From assembly GCF_025336525.1 (NCBI RefSeq), contig NZ_JAOCZP010000001.1, positions 248,001-312,000 of the forward strand: a stretch of 64,000 nucleotides of DNA, read 5' to 3'. A program made the position numbers and the translations under genes. Below, one piece after another: positions 26,993-36,302 of this stretch (the stretch's first letter is position 1; each line of letters begins with the position of its first letter). Origin of the DNA: Chelativorans salis (GTDB lineage: Bacteria > Pseudomonadota > Alphaproteobacteria > Rhizobiales > Rhizobiaceae). The notes below the pieces were generated by a model, which was not told the origin of the DNA, searched no databases, and saw only the letters and a program-made list of their open reading frames with translations.

Positions 26993-27675
26993 GCGGCTTC
27001 GCCCGGCTTGCGCATCAGCGCCACGTCCTTCGCCGGCACCTCGCAACTCCATCCCCGGCTCCCAGCGATAAAGCCCATCGTCGCCTCCCGATAAAAGACG
27101 ACATGTGTTGGGTCCCTCCGGTAATGCCAGCCGGCAAACCGCGCATCCTCGGTCTGGAAGCAGGTCATGATCGCCAGCCAGCCCCCCGGCCGAAGCAGCT
27201 TGCTAAGCCGGTCGAACTCCTCCGCCGGATAGTGAAAGTGTTCGGCAGTCTCCGTGCAGGTCACGAAGTCATACACCTGGTCCAGCGCCGCAGGATCGGG
27301 ATGAAAGAACGGATCGTAGAGCGCCATGGGATGTCCAGCTTCCTCCAGCATCGCCGCCAATGCCGGACCGGGACCGCAGCCGTAATCAAGCCCCTTCGCC
27401 CCTGGTTCCAGCCGCTCCATCAGCGGAACGGCGGCCTTTGAAAGAAAACGGCGGTACGCTGGATCGTCGGCGCGGTTCTCGTGGTTCAGATAATATGCTC
27501 GTTCCGCTTCAGGCTGGGGCCGCTGGCGCGGGTCGAGAAAGCTGGCCTCGCAGGTCGCGCACCGCCAATAGTCTCGGCCGTCCACCGACAGGAACGGTTT
27601 TGGTGCGGGCGCGCGGCACACTGGACAGGCGTCTGGAGCTCGGGCTGCCACTCCGCTCGCCGCTGCTGTCGTCAT
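26989..27675 (-). CDS. Class I SAM-dependent methyltransferase with N-terminal zinc ribbon
   Basis: 228 residues. Residues 15-50 contain two CxxC pairs (CPVC, CATC), a zinc ribbon. A Rossmann methyltransferase follows with the SAM motif GLDYGCGPGPALAAMLEEAG, CTETAEHFHYP (motif II region) and LLRPGGWLAIMT. Such zinc-ribbon methyltransferases act on small molecules, sugars or tRNA-like substrates; the target is unknown. Its start is overlapped by the stop of the upstream gene (4 nt), so the two are co-expressed; it is convergent with the sulfotransferase gene. Confidence 0.83.
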   Translation of the reverse strand: MTTAAASGVAARAPDACPVCRAPAPKPFLSVDGRDYWRCATCEASFLDPRQRPQPEAERAYYLNHENRADDPAYRRFLSKAAVPLMERLEPGAKGLDYGCGPGPALAAMLEEAGHPMALYDPFFHPDPAALDQVYDFVTCTETAEHFHYPAEEFDRLSKLLRPGGWLAIMTCFQTEDARFAGWHYRRDPTHVVFYREATMGFIAGSRGWSCEVPAKDVALMRKPGEAA

Positions 27676-28409
27676 GCCGCCTCGTTGGACCCGACACCGG
27701 TGCGGGCAAGATAGACCGTTTGCGTAAAGGGGCGGTCCTGCAACGGGTTATAAAAGGTCACCGGCTCCGCCCACGCTTCAGCAAAGACGCTTCCCAGCCG
27801 GTCGACGAATGACTGGTCCGGCCTATCGTTCGACCAGAGCCCGAAAACACCTCCAGGCTTGATATGAGCGGACAGCGCACGGAGCCCTTGCGGCCGATAG
27901 AAGCCGGTGCTGCGGTCATCGAGCAGCGCATTGGGCGAATGGTCGATATCGACGAGGACTCCATCGAAGCGGCGCCCCGGCCTATCCGGATCGAACCCGC
28001 CCTCGCCGCCGGCCATGGCGAAGAAATCGCCCTGGACCAGACGGCAGCGCTCGTCTGCAACAAGCTCGGGACCAAGCGGCAGCAATCCCGTCCGATGCCA
28101 GTCGATTACCGCGTCTAGCATCTCCACCACGATCAGCGAGCCAACCGTGTCGTGCTCCAGTACGGCCTGCGCCGTATAGCCGAGACCAAGCCCGCCGACG
28201 ACTATATCCAGATCGGCGCCTTCAAGCGCCCCAAGACCAAGCCGAGCCAGCGCGATCTCCGACGCGGTGAACAGGCTGGACATGAGATGTTCTTCGCCGA
28301 GCTTGATCTCGAATACATCGACGCCAAGCGACAGCTCGCGCCGACGCCGAAGGCTCAACGCCCCGATCGGCGTGGGGCGATAGTCCAGTTCCTCGAACAA
28401 AAAGCTCAT
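27672..28409 (-). CDS. Spermidine-synthase-fold (aminopropyltransferase-like) protein
   Basis: 245 residues. The Rossmann core carries LDIVVGGLGLGYTAQAVLEHD (nucleotide-binding glycine loop), LIVVEMLDAVIDWH (acidic residue that binds the ribose), FDGVLVDIDHSPN (motif with the catalytic-type aspartates) and LSAHIKPGGVFGLWS. This resembles SpeE-like spermidine synthases, but it is short and lacks the N-terminal beta-domain of true spermidine synthases, so another methyl- or aminopropyl-transfer is possible. Tight coupling (4-nt overlap) with the zinc-ribbon methyltransferase gene suggests a joint pathway. Confidence 0.75.
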   Translation of the reverse strand: MSFLFEELDYRPTPIGALSLRRRRELSLGVDVFEIKLGEEHLMSSLFTASEIALARLGLGALEGADLDIVVGGLGLGYTAQAVLEHDTVGSLIVVEMLDAVIDWHRTGLLPLGPELVADERCRLVQGDFFAMAGGEGGFDPDRPGRRFDGVLVDIDHSPNALLDDRSTGFYRPQGLRALSAHIKPGGVFGLWSNDRPDQSFVDRLGSVFAEAWAEPVTFYNPLQDRPFTQTVYLARTGVGSNEAA

Positions 28410-28469
28410 GGTTCGCTCCGTGTCCCCCGGCGGCCGACAGTGAATGGGAACGGCCGGCTTGTCGATCCT

Positions 28470-29273
28470 TCATTCGAACTCAAGAACCAACGGGCAATGG
28501 TCCGACACCTCCGGTTCCCTGACCACATCGAAGAACGCAACGTTCACCGCTGCATTGACCAGCATGTAGTCCGCGTACCGCCCGGATTTCCTGTAGTGAG
28601 ACGTCCTCGTGCCTGCGAAGCCACGTGTCGTCACCAGGTCGGCGAGGCCGATTGCGCGCAATATGTCAAAGGTCCTGCTTTCGGGAAGCACATTGAAATC
28701 GCCGCAGACGATCACACCATCGCCCTGCCCAGCAACGGACTGGACGAGGTCTGCCAGTCTTTGAGCCTGGATCAGGCGAGCCTCGGTGTCATGCTTGCCA
28801 TCGACGTCCCTTAGCCCATGCATGTGCGCGATCACGACCGAGTGCCCTTTGCCGAAGTCGTAAAGCCTGACTGCGTGCGCGCTACGCGGGCGCGGGTGGT
28901 TGCCGTATCCGTCCGCTGAGAATTCACCGTGCACGAATCCCTGCTTCTGGCCGATGATCGGAATCGATCTGCGCACGAACGTCGCGAGGCCCCATTGGGA
29001 ATCATAGCGCCTTTCGGCGTCCCAAAGGTCTCCCCGTGCGGCGGGGCAGAAGACAGCGACATGATCAGGAAGAGCGCGACATACTTCGCTAAAGAAATTC
29101 GCCCGCTGCGGAAGCTCAACTCCGTCATGCCAATAGGTCAGCCAAGCTTGGTCGGCGGTCGGAGTATGGATGACCTCCTGGAGGCACAAGACATCCGGGT
29201 CCGACACTTTCAGGTAGGGGATCAACAAATCGTGGAGCTTGCCGCCCCACCCGTTCAGACACATCAGGCGCAA
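28470..29273 (-). CDS. Endonuclease/exonuclease/phosphatase (EEP) family protein
   Basis: About 267 residues. EEP motifs occur in order: LMCLNGWGG (metal-binding Asn), VLCLQEVIH (catalytic-site glutamate), VVIAHMHGL, GVIVCGDFNVLPES and the final VSDHCPLVLEFE (catalytic His with Asp). The fold includes exonuclease III-type nucleases, sphingomyelinases and inositol phosphatases; this gene's substrate is unknown. TTG at 29273 is taken as start because GAGGGG lies 6 nt upstream; ATG at 29264 is the next choice. It lies 60 nt ahead of the SpeE-like gene on the same strand. Confidence 0.85.
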   Translation of the reverse strand: MRLMCLNGWGGKLHDLLIPYLKVSDPDVLCLQEVIHTPTADQAWLTYWHDGVELPQRANFFSEVCRALPDHVAVFCPAARGDLWDAERRYDSQWGLATFVRRSIPIIGQKQGFVHGEFSADGYGNHPRPRSAHAVRLYDFGKGHSVVIAHMHGLRDVDGKHDTEARLIQAQRLADLVQSVAGQGDGVIVCGDFNVLPESRTFDILRAIGLADLVTTRGFAGTRTSHYRKSGRYADYMLVNAAVNVAFFDVVREPEVSDHCPLVLEFE

Positions 29274-29517
29274 ATAAAACCCCTCGCAACCGACGAGACG
29301 AAGAGCGCGGACGATAGCCTCCACAAGAGCAGAATCAAAGGCATGCGGTCAGATAACCAGGCTCAGTTATCACCGCTAGGCCCGAACCGCCGCGCCAGGT
29401 AGTATGGCGGGAGAAGCCTCGGGCGCGCATCCTATCGTTTCCGGCGTAGGCAGACCCGAAACAACAGAGGCCGCGCCGTCAAAGCGACGCGGCCCCAGCC
29501 GCTGCTCAGCCCCTCCT

Positions 29518-30720
29518 TCAGACGGCTTTCGGCACGGCGCGGGTCTCGACCCTGACCAGGATCATTGCCGTGGCGATGACGAGCACCACACCGCTCGTCA
29601 GGAAAACGGTCTCGACACCGCTAACGTCGAAGATGAGACCGCCCGCCGCCGCCCCGGTAGCGATGGCGAAGTTGATTGCCGCGACGAAGAGGCCGCCCGC
29701 ACTCTCAGCCTCGTCGGGCACGGCGCGCGTGATCCAGGTGGACCAGGCGACAGGAACCGCACCGAAGGCGAGGCCCCAGAGCGCCACCATCGCCGCGTCG
29801 GCGGCCACATTGCCGCCAAGCGTGGAAAGCGACAGCGCCAGCGTGCCCATGGTCAGCGGCATAATGGCGAGCGTCAGCCGCATCGAGCGCTCCAGCAGGA
29901 AAGCGCCGACGTAGTTGCCGAGCAAGTTGGCGATGCCGAAGGCCAGGAGGATAGCGGAGATACCCGCCACGCCAACGCCGGTCACCGTCTCCAAGAACGG
30001 CCGTATATAGGTGAAGAATGCGAAGTGGCCGACGAAGACCAGCAGGATTGCCGCCATGGCAAGACCGACCGTCCGTCGTGAAAGCACCTCGATCAGCGTG
30101 CCGAAGCGCGACTGCCCGCGCGACGGCAAATCCGGCAGGGTGGCGAACTGCACGGCGAATGCCAGCACGCCCAGACCCGCCGCCGCCACGAAGACGATGC
30201 GCCATCCGGCGACGGCGCCGAGATAGCTGCCCATCGGCGCGGCAAAAATCGTCGCCGCCGACACACCGGAAAACAATATCGAAAGGGCGCGCGGCACATA
30301 CCGCTCCGGCACCAACCGCATAATGGTCGCAGCCGAGAGCGTCCAGAACCCGCCGAGCGCGATGCCGAGCAGGATACGGCCGGCGAGCAGCAAGGGCAGG
30401 TTGGGAGCGATCGCCACCAAAAGGTTCGATAGGATAAGCAGGAGTGAGAAGCCGAGGAGGACAAGGCGACGGTTGAGCTTCCGCGTCACCGCCGTGATCG
30501 ACAGGCTGGTGATGAGCGCCACCGCCGCGGTCGCCGTCACCGCCTGTCCGGCCATTCCCTCCGTCACGCCGAGTTCCCCGGCTATTGGTGTCAGCAGGCT
30601 GGCGGGCAGGAACTCAGCCCCCACCAGTCCGAATACGCCGAGGCTCATGGAAACCACGGCCCCCCACGCCGGCTGGGACTCGGCGTCTTCCCCCCTCTCC
30701 GCAATCGTCGCGTCGTGCAT
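29518..30720 (-). CDS. MFS efflux transporter, DHA1 type (NepI/YdhP-like)
   Basis: 400 residues with 12 hydrophobic segments. The N-terminal half holds FLPASLLTPIAGELGVTEG and GRILLGIALGGFWTLSAATIMRLVP, the cluster typical of DHA1-family arabinose/purine-nucleoside exporters such as NepI. It probably exports a small toxic or signalling compound with proton antiport. It is divergent from an AraC regulator with only 80 nt between, the usual arrangement for local control. Confidence 0.85.
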   Translation of the reverse strand: MHDATIAERGEDAESQPAWGAVVSMSLGVFGLVGAEFLPASLLTPIAGELGVTEGMAGQAVTATAAVALITSLSITAVTRKLNRRLVLLGFSLLLILSNLLVAIAPNLPLLLAGRILLGIALGGFWTLSAATIMRLVPERYVPRALSILFSGVSAATIFAAPMGSYLGAVAGWRIVFVAAAGLGVLAFAVQFATLPDLPSRGQSRFGTLIEVLSRRTVGLAMAAILLVFVGHFAFFTYIRPFLETVTGVGVAGISAILLAFGIANLLGNYVGAFLLERSMRLTLAIMPLTMGTLALSLSTLGGNVAADAAMVALWGLAFGAVPVAWSTWITRAVPDEAESAGGLFVAAINFAIATGAAAGGLIFDVSGVETVFLTSGVVLVIATAMILVRVETRAVPKAV

Positions 30721-30800
30721 CTGCAGGATCCTCTGGTTGATAAAGTCGATCGCTTGCAGATGGGTGGCGGTTTCGGACGATCCATGCCATAATCTCCGGA

Positions 30801-31808
30801 ATGCTTGACCGAAACTCCGAAATACACACTGAAGCGGCCCACGCCGATCCGATCAGCGATCTGCTTATGGGCATGCGCCTTCGCGGCGCCAGCTATGGCA
30901 AGCTGCGGCTTGCACCGCCCTTCGGCATCCACTTCCCCGCCGCTCGCGAAGCGCGTTTTCAGTTTATCGCCGCCGGAAAAGTCTACCTCCAGTCGGAAGG
31001 GCTTGAACCGAGGCCGCTCGCCTGCGGCGATGCGATCCTGCTGCCGCGTGGCGACGGCCATTCCCTCGTCTCCGCGCCGGGCGTCGCGGTTCGCCCCGTC
31101 GACAGCTTCGAGAGGACGCCGCTGTGTGCCGACGTCTGCGCCGTGAGCCAAGCTCCGGAGGAGGCGAACCGTACCAGCGAGGTTCTGATCTTCACCGGCC
31201 GCATGGAGTTCGAGTTGGACACGCTTCATCCGCTGGTCGGGCTTATGCCGCAAGTCATGTCGGTCGGCGCGCTTCTCGCCAGGCAGCCGGAGATATTGCC
31301 TCTATTGGCGGCGATGGAGCGTGAGATGGCAACCGAGCGTGCGGGTTCGGCCGGCATTCTTGCGCGGCTTGCCGATGTCGTCGCGGCGACCATCGTCCGC
31401 GGCTGGGTGGAATGCGGCTGCGGCGACGCGACCGGGTGGATCGAGGCATTGCGCGATCCGCGCTTGGGTCGCGTCATTGCCGCCCTGCACCGCGATCCCG
31501 GCCGCGCCTGGACGGTGGCCGAGATGGCGGCAGAGATGGGCAGTTCGCGCTCGGTCTTTGCCGAACGCTTCGCAGCCGCCACCGGCACCACGCCGCTGCG
31601 CTACGTCGCCGCTTTGCGCATGCGCCTCGCCAGGCAGTGGATCGGGCGTGACCGGATGGCGATCGATACCGTCGCAAGACGCCTTGGCTACGGCTCGCAA
31701 GCTGCATTCGCCCGCGCATATAAACGCGTCACCGGCCACCCGCCGGGAAAGGCCCGCACGTCGACACCGCCTACGTCGCAAGAGGCAGCAGCCGCCCCCC
31801 TCTTGTAG
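30801..31808 (+). CDS. AraC-family regulator with N-terminal cupin domain
   Basis: 335 residues. The N-terminal ligand-binding cupin (about 20-190) has the AraC-binding-type block ACGDAILLPRGDGHSL. The C-terminal double helix-turn-helix (about 225-320) reads WTVAEMAAEMGSSRSVFAERF and IDTVARRLGYGSQAAFARAYKR, ending VTGHPPGKAR. It most likely controls the divergent MFS transporter gene. The arrangement resembles other AraC-MFS pairs for efflux of aromatic or nucleoside compounds. Confidence 0.9.
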   Translation: MLDRNSEIHTEAAHADPISDLLMGMRLRGASYGKLRLAPPFGIHFPAAREARFQFIAAGKVYLQSEGLEPRPLACGDAILLPRGDGHSLVSAPGVAVRPVDSFERTPLCADVCAVSQAPEEANRTSEVLIFTGRMEFELDTLHPLVGLMPQVMSVGALLARQPEILPLLAAMEREMATERAGSAGILARLADVVAATIVRGWVECGCGDATGWIEALRDPRLGRVIAALHRDPGRAWTVAEMAAEMGSSRSVFAERFAAATGTTPLRYVAALRMRLARQWIGRDRMAIDTVARRLGYGSQAAFARAYKRVTGHPPGKARTSTPPTSQEAAAAPLL

Positions 31809-31888
31809 CTGGCGCCCTCCGACAGATTGGAACGAATTCTGGAAGTGCGGGTTACTCGCCCAGACCCGCAACCAGAGGAATGCCGGCG

Positions 31889-32809
31889 ATGCAGAGCGTT
31901 CGCATCCACGCGTTCGGCGGTCCAGAGGTGCTGGTGCTGGACACGCTTCCCGTGCCGAACCCACAGCCGGACGAAATCCTGATCCGCGTCCATGCGGCAG
32001 GCATCAATCCGATCGATTACAAGATACGCAACGGCGGCTACTTCCCCGAGGACCGGCTGCCGATCACCCTTGGGCGTGATGTCTCGGGTGTGGTTGAGCG
32101 CTGCGGAGACGATGTCGATGCCTTCAAACCCGGCGACGCGGTATATGCCATGCTGGCATATGACCGCGGCGGCTATGCCGAGCTGGTGGCCACAAGGGCG
32201 ACCGATTGCGCAATCAAGCCGCAGCGTCTCGACCACGCTCACGCCGCCGCCGTCCCGCTCGCCGCGCTGACTGCCTGGCAAGGCATTTTCGACCATGGCG
32301 GTCTGCGCGCGGGGCACCGAATCCTGGTGCACGGCGCGACCGGCGGAGTAGGCCACTTCGCGGTTCAGTTCGCCCGGACGCGCGGCGCGACCGTCTTTGC
32401 CACGTGTTCCGGCCGCGACGTCGACTTTGCGCGGAGCCTCGGTGCCGAACAGGCAATCGATTATAAGACACAGCGCTTCGAGGACATCGTGCGCGATATA
32501 GATGTCGTCTTCGACCTCATCGGAGGCGAGACGCAGGAGCGATCCTGGACTGTCCTCAACGAGGGCGGGCGCATCGTCTCGACCGTTCAGCAACCCTCGA
32601 AGGAAAAGGCGGCCGAGCGCAACGCAAGCGGCACGCGCTACATGACGAAGCCGAACGGCGTCCAGCTCGCCGAGATCGCACGGCTGATCGACGACCGCAG
32701 CGTCCGCGTGGAAGTCGACAAGGTGTTCCCCCTTCAGGAGGCGGCGAACGCCGAACGCACGCTTGAGCAGGAACATGTGCGCGGCAAGGTGGTTCTGAAG
32801 GTCGCCTGA
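31889..32809 (+). CDS. NADPH:quinone-reductase-like medium-chain oxidoreductase
   Basis: 306 residues of the MDR superfamily without structural zinc ligands. The N-terminal GroES-like part starts MQSVRIHAFGGPEVL; the nucleotide-binding motif VHGATGGVGHFAVQFAR lies near residue 150, and VFDLIGGETQERS follows. It probably reduces quinones or enones with NADPH. ATG 31889 is chosen because GAGGA ends 9 nt upstream; another in-frame ATG (31880) is too close to that site. The next gene downstream is an aldehyde dehydrogenase, 116 nt away. Confidence 0.87.
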   Translation: MQSVRIHAFGGPEVLVLDTLPVPNPQPDEILIRVHAAGINPIDYKIRNGGYFPEDRLPITLGRDVSGVVERCGDDVDAFKPGDAVYAMLAYDRGGYAELVATRATDCAIKPQRLDHAHAAAVPLAALTAWQGIFDHGGLRAGHRILVHGATGGVGHFAVQFARTRGATVFATCSGRDVDFARSLGAEQAIDYKTQRFEDIVRDIDVVFDLIGGETQERSWTVLNEGGRIVSTVQQPSKEKAAERNASGTRYMTKPNGVQLAEIARLIDDRSVRVEVDKVFPLQEAANAERTLEQEHVRGKVVLKVA

Positions 32810-32925
32810 AGCCTTCACTGTCGCTGGAGACGATGATGCGGGCTGAAAAACAAACCGACGAAAAGCCGGCTGCTGTGAACCGCCGCGACACCGACGAGTG
32901 AATGACTGCCTGTGAGGCGAAACCG

Positions 32926-34344
32926 ATGACCATCACCTCGATCAATCCCGCGACTGGCGAGAACATCGCCGATTATGAAGAAACCTCGTCCGCCGATGTC
33001 CGGGAAGCCGTCGAGCAGGCCCATGAAGCCTCGCAGCGGTGGCGCGGCCGCGACCTCGCCGAACGGGCGGCGTTGATGGGTGCGGCGGCGCGCGTGCTGC
33101 GCGATGGCGCACGTGACTACGGGCGGTTGATGGCCGAGGAGATGGGCAAGCCCATCAGCCAGGGCATCGCGGAGGCGGAGAAATGTGCTTCGGGCTGCGA
33201 CTATTTCGCCGAGAACGCGGCAAACTTCCTTGCGCCGGAGGTCGTTGACATCGGACGCCGAAAGAGCTTCGTCACCTTTCAGCCTCTCGGGGTCATTCTG
33301 GCAGTCATGCCTTGGAACTTCCCCTTCTGGCAAGTCTTCCGCTTCGCCGCGCCGGCCCTGATGGCAGGAAACGCCGCCGTGTTGAAGCATTCCTCGAACG
33401 TGCCGGCCTGCGCACTGGCGGCCGAGGAGGTCTTCCTCAAGGCTGGTTTCCCCGAAAATCTCTTCCGCACGCTCCTGATAGGCTCCGGCACCGTCGAGTC
33501 CGTCATCGAGCATCCGCTCGTTCGCGCCGTCACGCTTACCGGCAGCGGCCCGGCCGGCCGCGCGGTGGCACGCAAGGCCGGCGAAATGCTGAAAAAGACG
33601 GTCCTCGAGCTTGGCGGCAGCGACGCCTATCTCGTCCTCGACGATGCGGATGTTTCCTTTGCCGCCAAAACAAGCGCGCAGGGCCGCCTCATCAATTCCG
33701 GCCAGAGCTGCATCGCCGCCAAGCGCTTCATCGTCCTTGAAAGCGTGCGTTCCAGTTTCGAGGAAGCCTTCGTCGAGGAAATGCGGGCGGCGAAGATGGG
33801 CGATCCCTTGTCAGAGGATACCGCGGTCGGGCCGCTCGCCCGCCACGACCTGCGCGACGCCCTGCACCGCCAGGTCGAGACAAGCATCGCCAAGGGAGCG
33901 CGCAGCCTTCTGGGCGGCAAGATCCCGGATGGGCCGGGAGCCTATTATCCGCCCACGGTCCTGACGGACGTGAAACCCGGCATGCCGGCGTACCATGAGG
34001 AGATGTTCGGGCCGGTGGCCGCCGTTATTCCGGTTGCCGACGAGGCGGAGGCGGTCGAGGTGGCGAACGGTTCTCCATTCGGCCTGGGCGGCGGGATCTT
34101 CACGCGCGACCTCGATCGCGGCGAACGCCTCGCCAGCGCCGACATCGAGGCCGGCTCCGTCTTCGTGAACGCCACCGTGCAATCCCATCCCAAGCTTCCC
34201 TTCGGCGGCGTCAAGGAAAGCGGTTACGGCCGGGAGCTTTCGCACTACGGGATCAGAGAATTCGTCAACATCAAGACGATCGTGGTGGCGGATAGCGGCG
34301 GCGCACGCGAAGCCTCGCAATCGCCTGGGGTGCGAAGCGAATAA
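32926..34344 (+). CDS. NAD(P)-dependent succinate-semialdehyde dehydrogenase-like
   Basis: 472 residues. Aldehyde-dehydrogenase motifs are intact: MPWNFPFWQVFRFAAPAL (cofactor binding), VLELGGSDAYLVL (general-base glutamate) and NSGQSCIAAKRF (catalytic cysteine). The length and the MPWNFPFWQ form match the Sad/YneI branch of succinate-semialdehyde dehydrogenases. It oxidises an aldehyde to the acid with NAD(P)+. ATG 32926 is preceded by GAGG at 8 nt spacing. Confidence 0.87.
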   Translation: MTITSINPATGENIADYEETSSADVREAVEQAHEASQRWRGRDLAERAALMGAAARVLRDGARDYGRLMAEEMGKPISQGIAEAEKCASGCDYFAENAANFLAPEVVDIGRRKSFVTFQPLGVILAVMPWNFPFWQVFRFAAPALMAGNAAVLKHSSNVPACALAAEEVFLKAGFPENLFRTLLIGSGTVESVIEHPLVRAVTLTGSGPAGRAVARKAGEMLKKTVLELGGSDAYLVLDDADVSFAAKTSAQGRLINSGQSCIAAKRFIVLESVRSSFEEAFVEEMRAAKMGDPLSEDTAVGPLARHDLRDALHRQVETSIAKGARSLLGGKIPDGPGAYYPPTVLTDVKPGMPAYHEEMFGPVAAVIPVADEAEAVEVANGSPFGLGGGIFTRDLDRGERLASADIEAGSVFVNATVQSHPKLPFGGVKESGYGRELSHYGIREFVNIKTIVVADSGGAREASQSPGVRSE

Positions 34345-34410
34345 CCGCCGGTGCAACGCAAGAAGGGACTGGGTTGGGCCTCCGCTGCAGGAGGTCTCCC
34401 AGAGGCTGCC

Positions 34411-34908
34411 ATGTTCGATCTGCTCCAAGTCGTCACAGTCATGATCGTCGCGCTTCCCGCGGCGCTTTCGATCGCACACGCCCTGGAGCTTCCCGGCAAG
34501 ATGCGGCTCGACGAGGAAACCTACCGCGCGGTGCAGCGGATCTACTATCCCGGTTTCACCATTGGCGGCGCCGCCGAACCATTGAGCGTAATCGCGACCG
34601 GCCTCCTGCTGTTCCTGACACCGGCGGGAACGGCGGCCTTCTGGCTCGTGCTCGTCGCCTTTCTCGCGATGCTCGCCACGGGAGCGATCTATTGGCTGGC
34701 AGTTCACCCGGTGAACAAGCACTGGATGGAAGGCCAGCCGGTGAGCGCCTCCAGTGCCCGTTTCTTTGGAGCCGGAGCCAAACGCGAAGATCGCGAGCCG
34801 GAGTGGACGGAACTGCGCGATCGCTGGGAATACGCACATGTCGCGCGAGCGGTCGTCACCAGCGTCGGCCTGCTGGCGCTGGTGGTCTCGCTCGTCACCC
34901 GGCCATAG
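34411..34908 (+). CDS. DUF1772-like membrane protein
   Basis: 165 residues with four hydrophobic segments. The motif PGFTIGGAAEPLS and the juxtamembrane VHPVNKHWMEG, where DUF1772 proteins have a conserved NK, support the family call. It may be involved in a small redox or transport role; no function is established. ATG 34411 has AGAGG upstream. It lies 67 nt after the aldehyde dehydrogenase gene on the same strand. Confidence 0.65.
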   Translation: MFDLLQVVTVMIVALPAALSIAHALELPGKMRLDEETYRAVQRIYYPGFTIGGAAEPLSVIATGLLLFLTPAGTAAFWLVLVAFLAMLATGAIYWLAVHPVNKHWMEGQPVSASSARFFGAGAKREDREPEWTELRDRWEYAHVARAVVTSVGLLALVVSLVTRP

Positions 34909-35061
34909 GCGCTCCCCCGCCCCGGGCGGACAACCCGATCCGGCGCTCGATGTGCAGCCGCAGCGGCGGTATTGTTCACACCAGGAGGAACAACGTCAGC
35001 GCGTCGAGCCGATCCTCAGCAAGTACAATCCTGCGCGGCCGACCATATATGGATGTGTGAT

Positions 35062-35532
35062 ATGGACATGAGAAAGCTCTACGAAAATGCGGCGTTCGCC
35101 TACTTCCTGGTGTCCACGGTCACCTTGCTGATTTCAGCCTTCCTTTTGGTGAGCTTTGCTGTGTGGGAGGTGGCGAGCGGCATCTTTTCCACCGAAGTCG
35201 CATCGGCCGACCGCGTCCGACGGGCACTGGACGGCGTAGGATTGATGATCATCGGTTTTGCCGTCGTTGAGGCGGGGACGTTCATCGCCGAGGAGGAGCT
35301 TTTTCGCAAAAGGGAGCTGCGCTCGACGCGAGAGTCGCGGCGCTCGATCACCAAATTCATCACCATCATCGTCATCGCGGCCAGCCTGGAGGCGCTGGTG
35401 ATGGTCTTCAAGACCAGCCGCGAGAACATCCCCGCCGTCATCTACCCCGCCGCCCTGTTCGCCTCGGCCATGATGGCGCTCGTCGCGCTGGGCATCTATC
35501 AGTGGCTGTCCAGCCGCGTCGAGAACGACTAG
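35062..35532 (+). CDS. Small membrane protein of unknown function (four helices)
   Basis: 156 residues with four likely membrane helices at about 12-35, 55-75, 95-112 and 122-145. The loop between helices two and three is strongly charged (EEEELFRKRELRSTRESRR). I do not recognise the family. No clear ribosome-binding site precedes any of the in-frame ATGs (35053, 35062, 35068). It lies between a DUF1772-like gene and a convergent 2H phosphoesterase gene. Confidence 0.6.
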   Translation: MDMRKLYENAAFAYFLVSTVTLLISAFLLVSFAVWEVASGIFSTEVASADRVRRALDGVGLMIIGFAVVEAGTFIAEEELFRKRELRSTRESRRSITKFITIIVIAASLEALVMVFKTSRENIPAVIYPAALFASAMMALVALGIYQWLSSRVEND

Positions 35533-35549
35533 CCGAGCGTCACGGGCGC

Positions 35550-36146
35550 TCAACCTTGCAACGGCCAGCAATCGACCACGTTGTATCGCGTGAGACCCCG
35601 TTCGCTGTGGATGAGCGCGAATTTCCTCGCCATGAAGCGGATCGGTTCGATCGCCTGCATGGGCACCAGCTTCGGCCCGTAGAGCAACGTCATATGCGGC
35701 GTGAAAAGCCGTGCGGCCCTCAAGCCGGTTTTCTCCATGGCGGTGCCAAGGGACTTGTGAAGCTCCGACAGAGCATCTCCCTCGCCGAGCAGAACCAGCG
35801 GCCGTCTGCGCGGCCTACCGCTGCTCGAAGGAGCGCCCTCGAAACTTTTGATGAAGTGAAATGCCACCTCGAACGGATGTACCGAAACGGCTTTCCCGGC
35901 CTGCCTCGCCGCATAAACGAATTTGGTCCGCAGATACCCGTAATCCCCGACATGCTGCAGCGAGACGTGGAAACGCGGCGGCTGAAGCAGCCTCCCCTCC
36001 AGATGATGTTCGCGAACGAAGCGCTCTGCGAACCGTCGCGCGCAGACGGCTGTATCGGTATCCGGAAACAAGCAGAAGAAGAGCCGCTCCGGCAGCACGG
36101 GCCGCCTGGGCCCACGAGGCAAGCAAAACTCGAATACGCCTTGCAT
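35550..36146 (-). CDS. 2'-5' RNA ligase / 2H phosphoesterase family (ThpR-like)
   Basis: About 198 residues. The two HxT/S motifs of the 2H superfamily are present: PRFHVSLQHVG near residue 58 and PHMTLLYG near residue 155, separated by the usual distance. An RLFFCLFPD segment starts the fold. ThpR proteins hydrolyse RNA 2',3'-cyclic phosphates. The start is uncertain; ATG 36146 is chosen because longer forms have no similarity, but no clear ribosome-binding site is visible. Confidence 0.78.
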   Translation of the reverse strand: MQGVFEFCLPRGPRRPVLPERLFFCLFPDTDTAVCARRFAERFVREHHLEGRLLQPPRFHVSLQHVGDYGYLRTKFVYAARQAGKAVSVHPFEVAFHFIKSFEGAPSSSGRPRRRPLVLLGEGDALSELHKSLGTAMEKTGLRAARLFTPHMTLLYGPKLVPMQAIEPIRFMARKFALIHSERGLTRYNVVDCWPLQG

Positions 36147-36302
36147 ATGCGTACGCCACAACCAGACACACCCACGCCCGCTTTCACAAGAGGTGATTAG
36201 AACATACCATGAACAAACTTGCAAGACCTAACGGAAAGACCGCAGATTCCACCGGCTACAGCGCCAGCACAGGCCATAGACTGGCCGGCTGGCCGCCTCC
36301 CA

